NCBI GenBank assembly: GCA_026988015.1
Contig: JALSMA010000081.1
Location: 1-64,000 of the forward strand
DNA: 64,000 nucleotides
Source of the DNA: Desulfobulbaceae bacterium
Lineage (GTDB): Bacteria; Desulfobacterota; Desulfobulbia; Desulfobulbales; Desulfocapsaceae
Reading direction: 5' to 3'
Shown: positions 42,941 to 50,356 of the stretch, piece after piece
Numbering within the stretch: position 1 is the stretch's first letter
Layout of the letters: the number at the start of each line of letters is the position of its first letter
Made by a program: the position numbers and the translations under genes
Notes under the pieces: model-generated
Database searches by the model: none
Seen by the model: the letters and a program-made list of their open reading frames with translations, nothing else
What the model was told of the DNA's origin: nothing

Positions 42941-43888
42941 TCAGTGTCCTCCCTTTGAGTGACCTGACTCAGCTTTTCCCTCGCCGCCGTCTATTTTGTT
43001 GAAACCCTTCACGCCGATGTGACATACCGTACATTTGGTCAGGTACCCAAACGCCTGTGAAGAGTCATGACAGGTACCGCAGTACTTGTTATGAAGAGAG
43101 ACTAGGTGTTCACGCTTTGCATCAGGGTCTTCAGGTAGAACAGTTTCCTCTTCTTCGACAGCGCCTCGTTTCATCGCAAACACATCTTTATGGCAGGATT
43201 CACATGAAATCTCCTGCTGTACCACGTGAATGTCATGGTCAAAGACAACTGATTTAACAGGTTTGTTAAAAACGATTTTATCAGTTGGAGGGAAATGACA
43301 TGATTCGCACTGGGTTGAGGAATCAAAGGCATCATCACCATTATGGCAGGAACCGCAATACTTGCCTTCCTTAAAAGAAGCCATAGTGAAATCATTATTT
43401 GCAGATGCGGCACCTTTTTTCATAGCAAAAGTGCCAGGATGACAGCTGCTGCATTCAAGTGAAAACTCTTCTACATGGAGATCATGACTGAATGCTGCTT
43501 TGGTTGGTTTTTCCCATATGATGGGTTCTTCTGTAGCACCATGGCATGACATGCAGCTGCTGTCTGTCGAAAATGCAGTATCGCCATCATGGCAGGCACC
43601 ACAGAACTTACCTTCTGCCATGGCTTTCATGGTGAATTTCTTAGAATTAACAGCAGTTCCACGTTGCATGGAAAAAATTTCGTCATGGCAACTGGAACAT
43701 TCTAAGCCTGCATCGGCTGTATGTACTTTATGCTGAAAGGTTGCTTTGATGGGTGTGTTCCAGATAATGTCACTTTTAGGCCCATAAGCCTTAACATCAT
43801 AGTCATCACTGGCAAGGCTGTTACCTGCTAAAAGAAGTGATGTGGAAAAGGCTATAAAACTTGCGGTTAACAAAGGATGTCTGTTCAT
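42941..43888 (-). CDS. Nine-haem periplasmic cytochrome c (three triheme modules)
   Basis: A 315-residue exported cytochrome with a signal peptide (MNRHPLLTASFIAFSTSLLLAGNSLAS). Nine CxxCH motifs are counted (CSSCH, CGACH, CMSCH, CSSCH, CGSCH, CESCH, CESCH, CGTCH, CTVCH). They fall into three repeats of about 75-90 residues, each opening with F-x-H-x2-H (for example ATFQHKVH, AAFSHDLH, VVFDHDIH), the class III cytochrome c7-like triheme pattern. It heads the complex 1 operon. The C-terminus is Gly/His-rich (ESGHSKGGH). It probably exchanges electrons with soluble periplasmic carriers. Confidence 0.92.
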   Translation of the reverse strand: MNRHPLLTASFIAFSTSLLLAGNSLASDDYDVKAYGPKSDIIWNTPIKATFQHKVHTADAGLECSSCHDEIFSMQRGTAVNSKKFTMKAMAEGKFCGACHDGDTAFSTDSSCMSCHGATEEPIIWEKPTKAAFSHDLHVEEFSLECSSCHPGTFAMKKGAASANNDFTMASFKEGKYCGSCHNGDDAFDSSTQCESCHFPPTDKIVFNKPVKSVVFDHDIHVVQQEISCESCHKDVFAMKRGAVEEEETVLPEDPDAKREHLVSLHNKYCGTCHDSSQAFGYLTKCTVCHIGVKGFNKIDGGEGKAESGHSKGGH

Positions 43889-44018
43889 TTTTTTTGCTCC
43901 GTTAAATAAGGTCAGCGTGAATAATGTGATTTGGTCACCAATAATTGCATCATAAAAATGATGAATGTGGCATTGTAAATCACTTCACGGTGTAGGTCTA
44001 CTACCACAAAATGTGCGA

Positions 44019-44056
44019 CCAGCATCAATGAATGAATGGCCATTCATTGATGCTGG
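44019..44056. terminator. Perfect 16-bp hairpin in the 43889-44266 gap
   Basis: CCAGCATCAATGAATG and CATTCATTGATGCTGG pair perfectly with a 6-nt loop. It lies between the end of the ftsH-sensor operon and the start of the cytochrome operon, where a terminator of the former is expected. A clear T run directly after the stem is missing on the minus strand. The rest of this roughly 380-base gap shows no gene and no sigma54 promoter; it must hold the promoter of redox complex 1. Confidence 0.6.
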
Positions 44057-44266
44057 GGGTGATGCTTACTGTCTTAATGGCAGAGTGTCAAGTTAAAATT
44101 AGCAGGATCTTGCTTGGTAAACTGGCATACAACTGCTGTTTCCAGAGGGGGCTGCCAATAGTCATAAATGTGAAAATGATGTTATTTTGATATGATGAAT
44201 GTTGTTAAAACAATATATGTCAGAATAAGGTTTTCCAAACATCACACAAATGCACAAAATGTTTTT

Positions 44267-45172
44267 TTAGATCGTTCTGTTCAGCGCCGCGATTTTTTCA
44301 GCGGCTTCGATAATACCTTGGAGAAGCTTTATTTCTTCATTGCCCATGGCCACTTCTCTGTAGGAATCGTTCAGTAACTGCGCATAATTAATAATACCAT
44401 TGGACAAATTATTGCTTTCATTGATGATAGCACCCAGTTTTTCTGTGAGTTGTTCCGGGTCACACTGTCCTGACGGATTTGTCTGGATCTGTTTAAGTAA
44501 AGAATTGACAGAATCGACGAAAATTGTGATCTCTGTACATGTGGTTTCAGCATAACTAAAGCCGGTTGTGTGAATTTCCGGGTTTTTAGATTGGTCACTC
44601 AACTGCAACAATGGTATTAGGGCCTTTTTGTAAAGAAAGAGTAGGGAAAAGCTGATTATGCAGATTATTCCTCCAAGAGCCCCAATCATAACAGTTTGGA
44701 ATTGGACAACCTTTGAGCGAATTTGACTGACAATAATTCTGTCAAATTGAAGAAGGTACTCTGCGATTTGCCTCATTTTATCTTGTAGAACAAGGCTACT
44801 CGCTATTTTATCAGAATCATGAAGAATCTCTTTGGAGGTTATAGCAAGGTCAGCAATGTCGAGTTGTTTTGCCATGTCAAGCCTGTACTCACCAGGGATC
44901 AGAGTGTTTTCCTGAAGTCTGGCAATGGATGAGTTAAGGTGTTTAAGCTGATCTGAGACAGTTACGACAGAGCTCCAGTCCTGCTTGATGAGAAAGGTGG
45001 TTATCTGTTCCCTTATGGTGGAGAATTGGAAAATGACAGCTTCACTTTGGGTAATCACAACGTTGTATCTTTCGGAAAGTTGATATTGACGGAAACCAAG
45101 GATTATCACTAGGCAAAGAAGTAGCGCTACTCCTATAAATGCAATATAACTGGTCTTTTTTAAAGAGCGCAT
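44267..45172 (-). CDS. Membrane sensor-like protein with degenerate histidine-kinase H-box
   Basis: A 301-residue protein with two membrane helices (about 8-28 and 163-183) enclosing a helical periplasmic sensor region. The C-terminal 55 residues align with the dimerisation domain of the kinase at 50357: NESNNLSNGIINYAQLL here against HEVNNPITGIINFAQLL there. The phospho-accepting His is replaced by Asn and there is no ATPase domain after it. It is therefore not a kinase by itself. It begins 8 nt after the ftsH-like gene and is surely cotranscribed. It could modulate the kinase at 50357 by forming mixed dimers, or modulate FtsH; both are inference. Confidence 0.8.
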   Translation of the reverse strand: MRSLKKTSYIAFIGVALLLCLVIILGFRQYQLSERYNVVITQSEAVIFQFSTIREQITTFLIKQDWSSVVTVSDQLKHLNSSIARLQENTLIPGEYRLDMAKQLDIADLAITSKEILHDSDKIASSLVLQDKMRQIAEYLLQFDRIIVSQIRSKVVQFQTVMIGALGGIICIISFSLLFLYKKALIPLLQLSDQSKNPEIHTTGFSYAETTCTEITIFVDSVNSLLKQIQTNPSGQCDPEQLTEKLGAIINESNNLSNGIINYAQLLNDSYREVAMGNEEIKLLQGIIEAAEKIAALNRTI

Positions 45173-45180
45173 ATCTTGTT

Positions 45181-47052
45181 TTAACCTTTGTTTAATTTGG
45201 AATGGATGCAGCTATCGGCGGCAGGACAGTTTTCGCACTGATTGGTTTCTTTTATGCCTGCTGCAATTTTATCTTTGAATTGACAATTCATTATAATAGT
45301 AAACTCTTCATCATCAATGGTTTCAAATTCAAGCAGGATTGCTGCAAGTTGCTTGAGCAGATAATATTGTTGTTTGAGAACCTCCATGGCTTCCTGACTG
45401 CAAGATTCGAGAAGACTTTTAATCTCTTTATCAACTGCTTCAGATGTTCGGTCACTCATCTCCAGACGCTGTGATGCGGGGCCGAGAAAACCTCCATTGT
45501 CCACTATCATGGCCTGTGGTCCAATGGTGTCACTCATTCCCCATTTGCAGATCATGTTTGTAGCAATTTCTGTTGCTTGGACAATGTCACCCTGAGAACC
45601 AGTGGTACGTTGCTGAAAGGCTATTTCTTCTGCTGCACGACCTGCCATCAAAATAACAATCCTGCTTCTTAAATAATTGAAACTGTAACTGCTTCTATCG
45701 TTTACTGACAGTTGCTGTGTCTGTCCAAGAGCCTGTCCTCGAGGAATGATGGTGATTTTATGAATAGGATCGGCATCAGGAAGGTTCATAGCAGCAATTG
45801 CATGGCCTGCTTCATGAAACGCAAGGACTTTACGATCTTCATCAGAGATGATATGTCCTTTTCGTTCAACACCCATTAAAATTCGATCTCTTGCGAGTTC
45901 AAAATGTTCGTGACAAACAGCCGTCTTACCATCACGGGCAGCCATGAGTGCTGCTTCATTGACAAGATTTGCAAGTTCAGCCCCTGTGAAACCAGGAACC
46001 ATGTGGGCAATTTTATCAAGATCCAAATGAGGTGATAGTGCTACTTTGGCGGTATGAACTTCCAGTATTCTTTTTCTGCCCTTGATATCAGGCGGGAGGA
46101 TATTAACCTGGCGATCAAAACGTCCGGGACGCCGAAGGGCAGGATCTAAAATGTCTGGGCGATTTGTTGCAGCTAGAACAACAATGGTGTCGGTGGAGCT
46201 GAATCCATCCATCTCAACCAGTAGGGCATTTAATGTCTGGCTTCTTTCGTCTTGACCACTGGCAGTGGATCCGCCAGCACGATTTCCACCGACTGCATCA
46301 ATCTCATCAATAAAGATAATACAAGGGGCATTGCCCTGGGCCTCTTTAAAAATATCACGAACTCGGGACGCACCAACTCCTACAAACATCTCAACGAAAT
46401 CAGAACCACTGAATGAATAAAAAGGCACCCGTGCTTCTCCAGCTATGGCCCTGGCAAGGAGCGTTTTACCTGTTCCCGGGGGGCCCTGCAACAAAATTCC
46501 CTTAGGGCTTACTGCACCAATCTCACTATATTGTCCAGGGTTTTTAAGGAAATTGACGATTTCCTGTAGCTCCTCAAGTGCCTCAGGAATTCCAGCGACA
46601 TCGGAGAATGTGACAGTGTTATGATTGCTGTCCGGAAATATTAATTTATCTGAGGCGAATTTGTTTTCCTCATCCTCCTGGCGTTTTTTTCTGCTAAGAG
46701 AGATAATAACAGTTAGAAGAAGAAGGATAATGTAGATGATGGCGATTGCTTGGAATATCTGTTCGGAGCGATCTTTTTTGAATATAATCTGAATATTTTT
46801 GTCCTGAAGCTCAGAGATAAGTTTTTCTGGATTCGGGACAGTGGTTTCATAGCTGTCACCGCCTCTGTGGGTTGCTATGACTTTATTGCCAGTAAAAGTG
46901 GTTGACTCAAGGTCATGATTGGCAAGGCAATATCGAAACTCACTATATGTAACCGTACGCAACTGATGCTCTAGTTTCCATAATCCGTAGCTTCCGCCTA
47001 GGATTACCGTGAAGAGAAAAAAAACGAAGAGGTTACGAATTAATATCGCCAT
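45181..47052 (-). CDS. FtsH-family membrane AAA+ metalloprotease with cysteine-rich tail
   Basis: A 623-residue protein with the FtsH plan: helix 1 (about 5-24), a short periplasmic part, helix 2 ([14 protein letters not shown]), AAA+ domain with Walker [19 protein letters not shown], Walker [13 protein letters not shown] and the arginine finger region [11 protein letters not shown]. The zinc protease motif is [10 protein letters not shown]. It degrades membrane or unstable proteins. The end, [19 protein letters not shown], has a Cys cluster not usual in FtsH. The location within a redox island, with a sensor-like partner, suggests a dedicated second FtsH rather than the housekeeping copy. 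Confidence 0.9.
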   Translation of the reverse strand: MAILIRNLFVFFLFTVILGGSYGLWKLEHQLRTVTYSEFRYCLANHDLESTTFTGNKVIATHRGGDSYETTVPNPEKLISELQDKNIQIIFKKDRSEQIFQAIAIIYIILLLLTVIISLSRKKRQEDEENKFASDKLIFPDSNHNTVTFSDVAGIPEALEELQEIVNFLKNPGQYSEIGAVSPKGILLQGPPGTGKTLLARAIAGEARVPFYSFSGSDFVEMFVGVGASRVRDIFKEAQGNAPCIIFIDEIDAVGGNRAGGSTASGQDERSQTLNALLVEMDGFSSTDTIVVLAATNRPDILDPALRRPGRFDRQVNILPPDIKGRKRILEVHTAKVALSPHLDLDKIAHMVPGFTGAELANLVNEAALMAARDGKTAVCHEHFELARDRILMGVERKGHIISDEDRKVLAFHEAGHAIAAMNLPDADPIHKITIIPRGQALGQTQQLSVNDRSSYSFNYLRSRIVILMAGRAAEEIAFQQRTTGSQGDIVQATEIATNMICKWGMSDTIGPQAMIVDNGGFLGPASQRLEMSDRTSEAVDKEIKSLLESCSQEAMEVLKQQYYLLKQLAAILLEFETIDDEEFTIIMNCQFKDKIAAGIKETNQCENCPAADSCIHSKLNKG

Positions 47053-47077
47053 TATTATCCTTTAAGTATTTATAGTT

Positions 47078-47249
47078 GATAGTGTCAGTGGACACATGAA
47101 AAGCTCATCATCCATTGGGGTACGCCCATGGGGGAAATATTTTATATCTTTTCAACATACCCTGGTATGTTGAAAAGATATAAAATATCGTGTCCACGAT
47201 ATGAAGTCTTAACAACCCCACCCTGGTTTGACATTTTTACGAGGCCATC
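47078..47249 (+). repeat. Dispersed non-coding repeat, copy B (172 bp)
   Basis: Left end GATAGTGTCAGTGGACACATGAAAAGCTCATCATCC is a divergent form of the family left end. The right end TTTGACATTTTTACGAGGCCATC is close to the others. The centre is a perfect palindrome around ATACCCTGGTAT, the position where copies C and D read ACCTTAGTA and ACCCTAGTA. The length equals copy C. It lies upstream of the ftsH-like gene. Flanks ATAGTT and AATGTT match poorly as a target duplication. Confidence 0.65.
47137..47188. repeat. Perfect 25-bp-arm palindrome inside repeat B
   Basis: ATATTTTATATCTTTTCAACATACC, a 2-nt spacer, then its exact reverse complement. A stem of this length would form a strong hairpin in RNA of either strand and a cruciform-prone site in DNA. 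Two small hairpins flank it (GTGTC...GACAC at 47082-47095 and ATCGTGTCCACGAT at 47186-47199). Confidence 0.85.
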
Positions 47250-47403
47250 AATGTTCACTAAGGTGCTTAATTATTGTAATAATTTAATAAAGGATCGCAG
47301 GGTCAATGGTAGGTGTAGGCATTAAATGAGACCATAAGAAAAAGTGGATGAGTAAAAAAAATCCAAGATCAACTAACTCTACTGGCATTGTAAGGAGGAA
47401 ATC

Positions 47404-47446
47404 AAAAAAAACCCGGAGGGATCGATCCCCACAGGCTTTTTTTGTA
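47404..47446 (-). terminator. Terminator after the small membrane-protein genes
   Basis: On the minus strand a run of A, GCC, the palindrome GGGATCGATCCC, CCGGG and a run of T form a hairpin followed by TTTTTTT. It lies about 40 nt after the stop of the 71-residue gene and separates the small-gene operon from the ftsH-like gene. Confidence 0.75.
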
Positions 47447-47486
47447 TTGGTAGTGTGACAGATAATATATGATTCACACTGTTTTA

Positions 47487-47702
47487 TTACATTGTTCCTG
47501 AAATGGCACCCAATAAACTTTTAATTAACGTAACAGGTCCCTCAGATATAAAGGCTGATGAAAGGCAAACGATGGCCCACAGCCCTATGATACCGGCAAA
47601 AGATGCAGTGACTAGTGCACCTACTTTGTACAATTCGCTATCGGTGTGAACTGCTTCGTGAACAGTGGACTGTGAGTTTTGTTTGGTTTCTACGTTGTTC
47701 AT
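47487..47702 (-). CDS. Small single-helix membrane protein, paralogue 3
   Basis: A 71-residue protein: polar N-terminus (NVETKQNSQSTVHEAVHTDSELYKVG), then one long hydrophobic helix (ALVTASFAGIIGLWAIVCLSSAFI) and a short end EGPVTLIKSLLGAISGTM. It is clearly related to the next two genes: HTDSELYKVG, G-x-W and CLSSA are shared with paralogue 2, and the LIK-x-L-x2-AI-x-G ending with paralogue 1. AAAGGA precedes the ATG. I do not recognise a named family. The context (sigma54 promoter, regulator pair, two NrfD complexes, FtsH) suggests a regulated small subunit or modulator of a membrane redox complex. Confidence 0.82.
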   Translation of the reverse strand: MNNVETKQNSQSTVHEAVHTDSELYKVGALVTASFAGIIGLWAIVCLSSAFISEGPVTLIKSLLGAISGTM

Positions 47703-47821
47703 GGTTTTTTCCTTTTTTAATGAAGAGTGATAGGGCTTTGAAAATTTTAACCGAAAATTATTTTGAACAGGCTGGATATCAGTGAAAATGGGTCATGTGT
47801 ATGGTTATCTCTGGATACTCT

Positions 47822-48046
47822 CTAGGCACCGGTAATTGCATGGTAAAGAGTTTTCAGCATCTCCACAGGGCTGCCATTCTCGAAAACGGCACTGGAAAGA
47901 CAAACAAGCCCCCAGATACCAACAGCGGCCGCAAATGCTGCGGTAGTGTACATCCCGACTTTATAGAGTTCACTGTCAGTGTGTTCAATTTCGTGAACTG
48001 TGGTGTTGCTTTTGTTTGCTTCTTTTGTAGCTGCTTTTTCTTTCAT
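47822..48046 (-). CDS. Small single-helix membrane protein, paralogue 2
   Basis: A 74-residue protein with a charged Lys/Glu/Thr N-terminus (MKEKAATKEANKSNTTVHEIEHTDSELYKVG), one hydrophobic helix (AAFAAAVGIWGLVCLSSAVF) and the C-terminal motif MLKTLYHAITGA. The conserved Cys inside the helix (VCLSSA) is shared with paralogue 3. AAGGAG precedes the ATG. It follows paralogue 1 by 41 nt; 119 nt separate it from paralogue 3, with no obvious promoter between them. Confidence 0.82.
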   Translation of the reverse strand: MKEKAATKEANKSNTTVHEIEHTDSELYKVGMYTTAAFAAAVGIWGLVCLSSAVFENGSPVEMLKTLYHAITGA

Positions 48047-48087
48047 TAGAGTCTCCTTGGTAGAAAATCACTTTAATTGTTGTATTT

Positions 48088-48300
48088 TCAGCCACCTATG
48101 GCGGTGAACAGGTTTTTTATAAGTTGTCCGGTACCGCCACTACTGGTCATACCCGCAAAAAGACTTGCCGTGGCCCAGCATCCAATAAGACTTGCAATTA
48201 GTGAAATGAAAACAACACTGATCCGTGAAATCTCAATATTACTGTCGATTGTTGCATCTTCATAGCCTTGGGTATTGCGTATTGAATTGGCAGGGGGCAT
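48088..48300 (-). CDS. Small single-helix membrane protein, paralogue 1
   Basis: A 70-residue protein (MPPANSIRNTQGYEDATIDSN...). The track ATG at 48342 lies almost at the expected transcription start of the sigma54 promoter. The ATG at 48300 has AGGAG about 8 nt upstream and is preferred. One hydrophobic helix (ISVVFISLIASLIGCWATASLFAG) is followed by GTGQLIKNLFTAIGG. It is the most divergent of the three but keeps E-I-x-R-I, G-x-W and the LIK-x-L-x2-AI-x-G ending. First gene behind the sigma54 promoter. Confidence 0.82.
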   Translation of the reverse strand: MPPANSIRNTQGYEDATIDSNIEISRISVVFISLIASLIGCWATASLFAGMTSSGGTGQLIKNLFTAIGG

Positions 48301-48356
48301 GGTGGACTCCTGAGTAATATTTACTTGTGTGTTTGGCTGCATTGTTGCTTTGGTCT

Positions 48357-48372
48357 TGCATTTGACGTGCCA
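48357..48372 (-). promoter_or_regulatory. Near-consensus sigma54 promoter of the small-protein operon
   Basis: On the minus strand TGGCACGTCAAATGCA. The -24 half TGGCACG is a perfect match and the -12 half ATGCA differs at one position from TTGCA, with GG and GC 10 nt apart. The start would fall near 48346, giving a leader of about 45 nt to the ATG at 48300. The adjacent upstream gene encodes an NtrC-type activator, the obvious candidate regulator. Confidence 0.82.
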
Positions 48373-48499
48373 AAATAAAACGAAAGGGGCAGTAGTTGTG
48401 GTATGGTGGCAGAAGATACGAAAAAACAGCTTGATAGGGATGTTTGGTTCTTTCGTGCTGGAAATGGTACTGATGCAGGGGGGAAGAAATGTGCGGCAA

Positions 48500-48549
48500 A
48501 AGTGTTGCGTTACTGTGGTGGTGGGGCGAGGTGCTACGGTTTTGCTACA
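48500..48549 (-). promoter_or_regulatory. Possible upstream activator site of the small-protein operon
   Basis: AAGTGTTGCGT (48500-48510) and later GGTGCTACGG and TTTTGCTACACTG lie about 130-190 nt upstream of the sigma54 promoter, the usual distance for an NtrC-type enhancer. The 11-mer AAGTGTTGCGT and the GGTGCTAC block recur at 54963-54987 upstream of redox complex 2. This is suggestive, not proven. Confidence 0.4.
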
Positions 48550-48552
48550 CTG

Positions 48553-50355
48553 TCAAGGGGGGGTGGTGATTTTTGCAATATCGCTGGCTATATTATTACG
48601 TTGCATTCTTCGATAGAGGGTTGATCTGTCAATATTCAACATCCGGGCGGCCTTTGATTTATTACCTCTGGCCCTTTTCAGAATGTCTATTATCTCATCA
48701 CGTTCACTGATATAAGGAGGAAGTGCGGCGAGTGCATTGGAGACAGGGACAGAAAGTGGGGAGAGGTATTGGTTTTGAGGTTGTTGGATTTCATCTGGGA
48801 AGTGATCGAGGGATATGGTTGATCCTTTGCAAAGGATACATGCTCTTTCGATAACATGCCGTAATTCACGAACATTACCAGGCCAGGAGTACTTGGTCAG
48901 GGCCTCCATCGCTTGATCGGAGATACCATGAATATTTCTTCTGAGCTTTTTTCTGAACAGAGAAAGGAAATGATGTACAAGAATTGGAATACCGCCTTTT
49001 CGTTCTCGTAATGGTGGAAGTTTTATCTCCACAACTTTCAATCGGTAATACAAGTCTTCTCTGAAGGACCCTTCCTTAACTTTTTTGGTGAAATCTACAT
49101 TTGTGGCGGCAATTATTCTGACATCTACTTTAACCGGTTGGTCTTGACCAACAGGGGTGAAGGTCTTTTCCTGAAGAAACCTGAGTAGCCGTAACTGCAT
49201 TCGGGGTGAGATGTCTCCAATTTCATCAAGGAATAACGTTCCATTATGGGCAAGGATAAGTCGGCCCTCTCGTGTACGATCAGCTCCCGTGAAGGCACCT
49301 TTGATATGTCCGAAAAGTTCACTTTCTAACAGATCTTCAGGCATGGCTGCACAATCAACTTTAATAAGTGGCATGTCTCTTCTGGGGCTTTCCGCATGAA
49401 GGGCTTCGGCGGCAAGTTCTTTTCCTGTACCGGATTCGCCGGTTACAAGGACTGCCGTGTCTACTTTCCCTACGTTTTCTATAAGATTATACACATTTTG
49501 CATCACTTGACTTGAACCGACATAGCCATGAAACCTATTTCTGGAGTTAGCTCCTATTGTGGGTTCCGGCATGGTGATGTCACGTGCAACCAGAACGACA
49601 CCATTAAATTCGTCCTGTCCATCTTCCAGCGGTGCAGCATTGAGGCTGATAATGCGTAGGTTGCCATCGGGTTTTCTGCATTCGACCTGGTGTTCAAGAA
49701 CTTCCTTCCTTGTTGAAAGTACTTGTCTGGCATCCTCAAGGCATGCTTTTCCCATCTCACTCTGATAGGTTTCCAGTCGCTTAGACCTGTTTGAGTCTGA
49801 TTCCTTGATAAGGAGCCATCTTTTTGCAATTTCATTAAGTTGAACGATATTCATCTTATTGTCTATGGTGATTATTGCATCACGAACAGAGCTGAATATT
49901 GCCTCAAGATATCGTTTGAATTTTTCATTCTCATGTTGAAGGTTTCTCTTTTCATTTTCCAGGTCCCAGTGTTTTAAAGCCTGTCTGACGAATTTTAAAA
50001 GGGTCTCTTTGTTAACAGGTTTGGAGATATAGTCAAAGGCACCGTATCGGACAGCCTCAGCAGCTGAGTCGAGGTTTGGGAAACCGGTTACCATGACTAC
50101 CGGACATTTGATTCCAGATTCTCTTATTTTACAGAGGAGATCGGTTCCTCTTTCACCTTCCAATACAATGTCACTGATTATCAAGTCGAACGAATTACTT
50201 TTTATGGCATCAAGGGCTTCGTCAAGAGTCGAAGCTGTGACAATTGGGCCGTAACCTTCTCTGGCAAGAAACATTTCAAAAGTAAGGCGGATACTTGCTT
50301 CATCATCCACAATAAGAATATGAGTATCTTTTTCCTGTGAAGGTAAGTGTTCCAT
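48553..50355 (-). CDS. NtrC-family response regulator (REC-PAS-AAA-Fis)
   Basis: A 600-residue sigma54 activator. The receiver (about 15-130) is intact: LIVDDEAS, phospho-Asp in LIISDIVLEG, MVTGFPN and YISKPVN. A PAS-like region (about 165-270) follows, then the AAA+ domain with GESGTGKELAAEALH, GAFTGA and GTLFLDEIGDI. The Fis-type helix-turn-helix is GNKSKAARMLNIDRSTLYRRM. The track starts at a TTG in the kinase gene. The ATG at 50355 follows the kinase stop by one base (TAAAATG), so the two are coupled. It probably activates the sigma54 promoter at 48357 and perhaps redox complex 2. Confidence 0.92.
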   Translation of the reverse strand: MEHLPSQEKDTHILIVDDEASIRLTFEMFLAREGYGPIVTASTLDEALDAIKSNSFDLIISDIVLEGERGTDLLCKIRESGIKCPVVMVTGFPNLDSAAEAVRYGAFDYISKPVNKETLLKFVRQALKHWDLENEKRNLQHENEKFKRYLEAIFSSVRDAIITIDNKMNIVQLNEIAKRWLLIKESDSNRSKRLETYQSEMGKACLEDARQVLSTRKEVLEHQVECRKPDGNLRIISLNAAPLEDGQDEFNGVVLVARDITMPEPTIGANSRNRFHGYVGSSQVMQNVYNLIENVGKVDTAVLVTGESGTGKELAAEALHAESPRRDMPLIKVDCAAMPEDLLESELFGHIKGAFTGADRTREGRLILAHNGTLFLDEIGDISPRMQLRLLRFLQEKTFTPVGQDQPVKVDVRIIAATNVDFTKKVKEGSFREDLYYRLKVVEIKLPPLRERKGGIPILVHHFLSLFRKKLRRNIHGISDQAMEALTKYSWPGNVRELRHVIERACILCKGSTISLDHFPDEIQQPQNQYLSPLSVPVSNALAALPPYISERDEIIDILKRARGNKSKAARMLNIDRSTLYRRMQRNNIASDIAKITTPP

Positions 50356-50356
50356 T

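Noticed and set aside
48329-48624. Plus-strand ORFs of 95 and 73 residues opposite the sigma54 promoter region
   Set aside because: They are Arg/Gly/Cys-rich read-throughs of a regulatory region and of the 3' end of the regulator gene, with no ribosome site.
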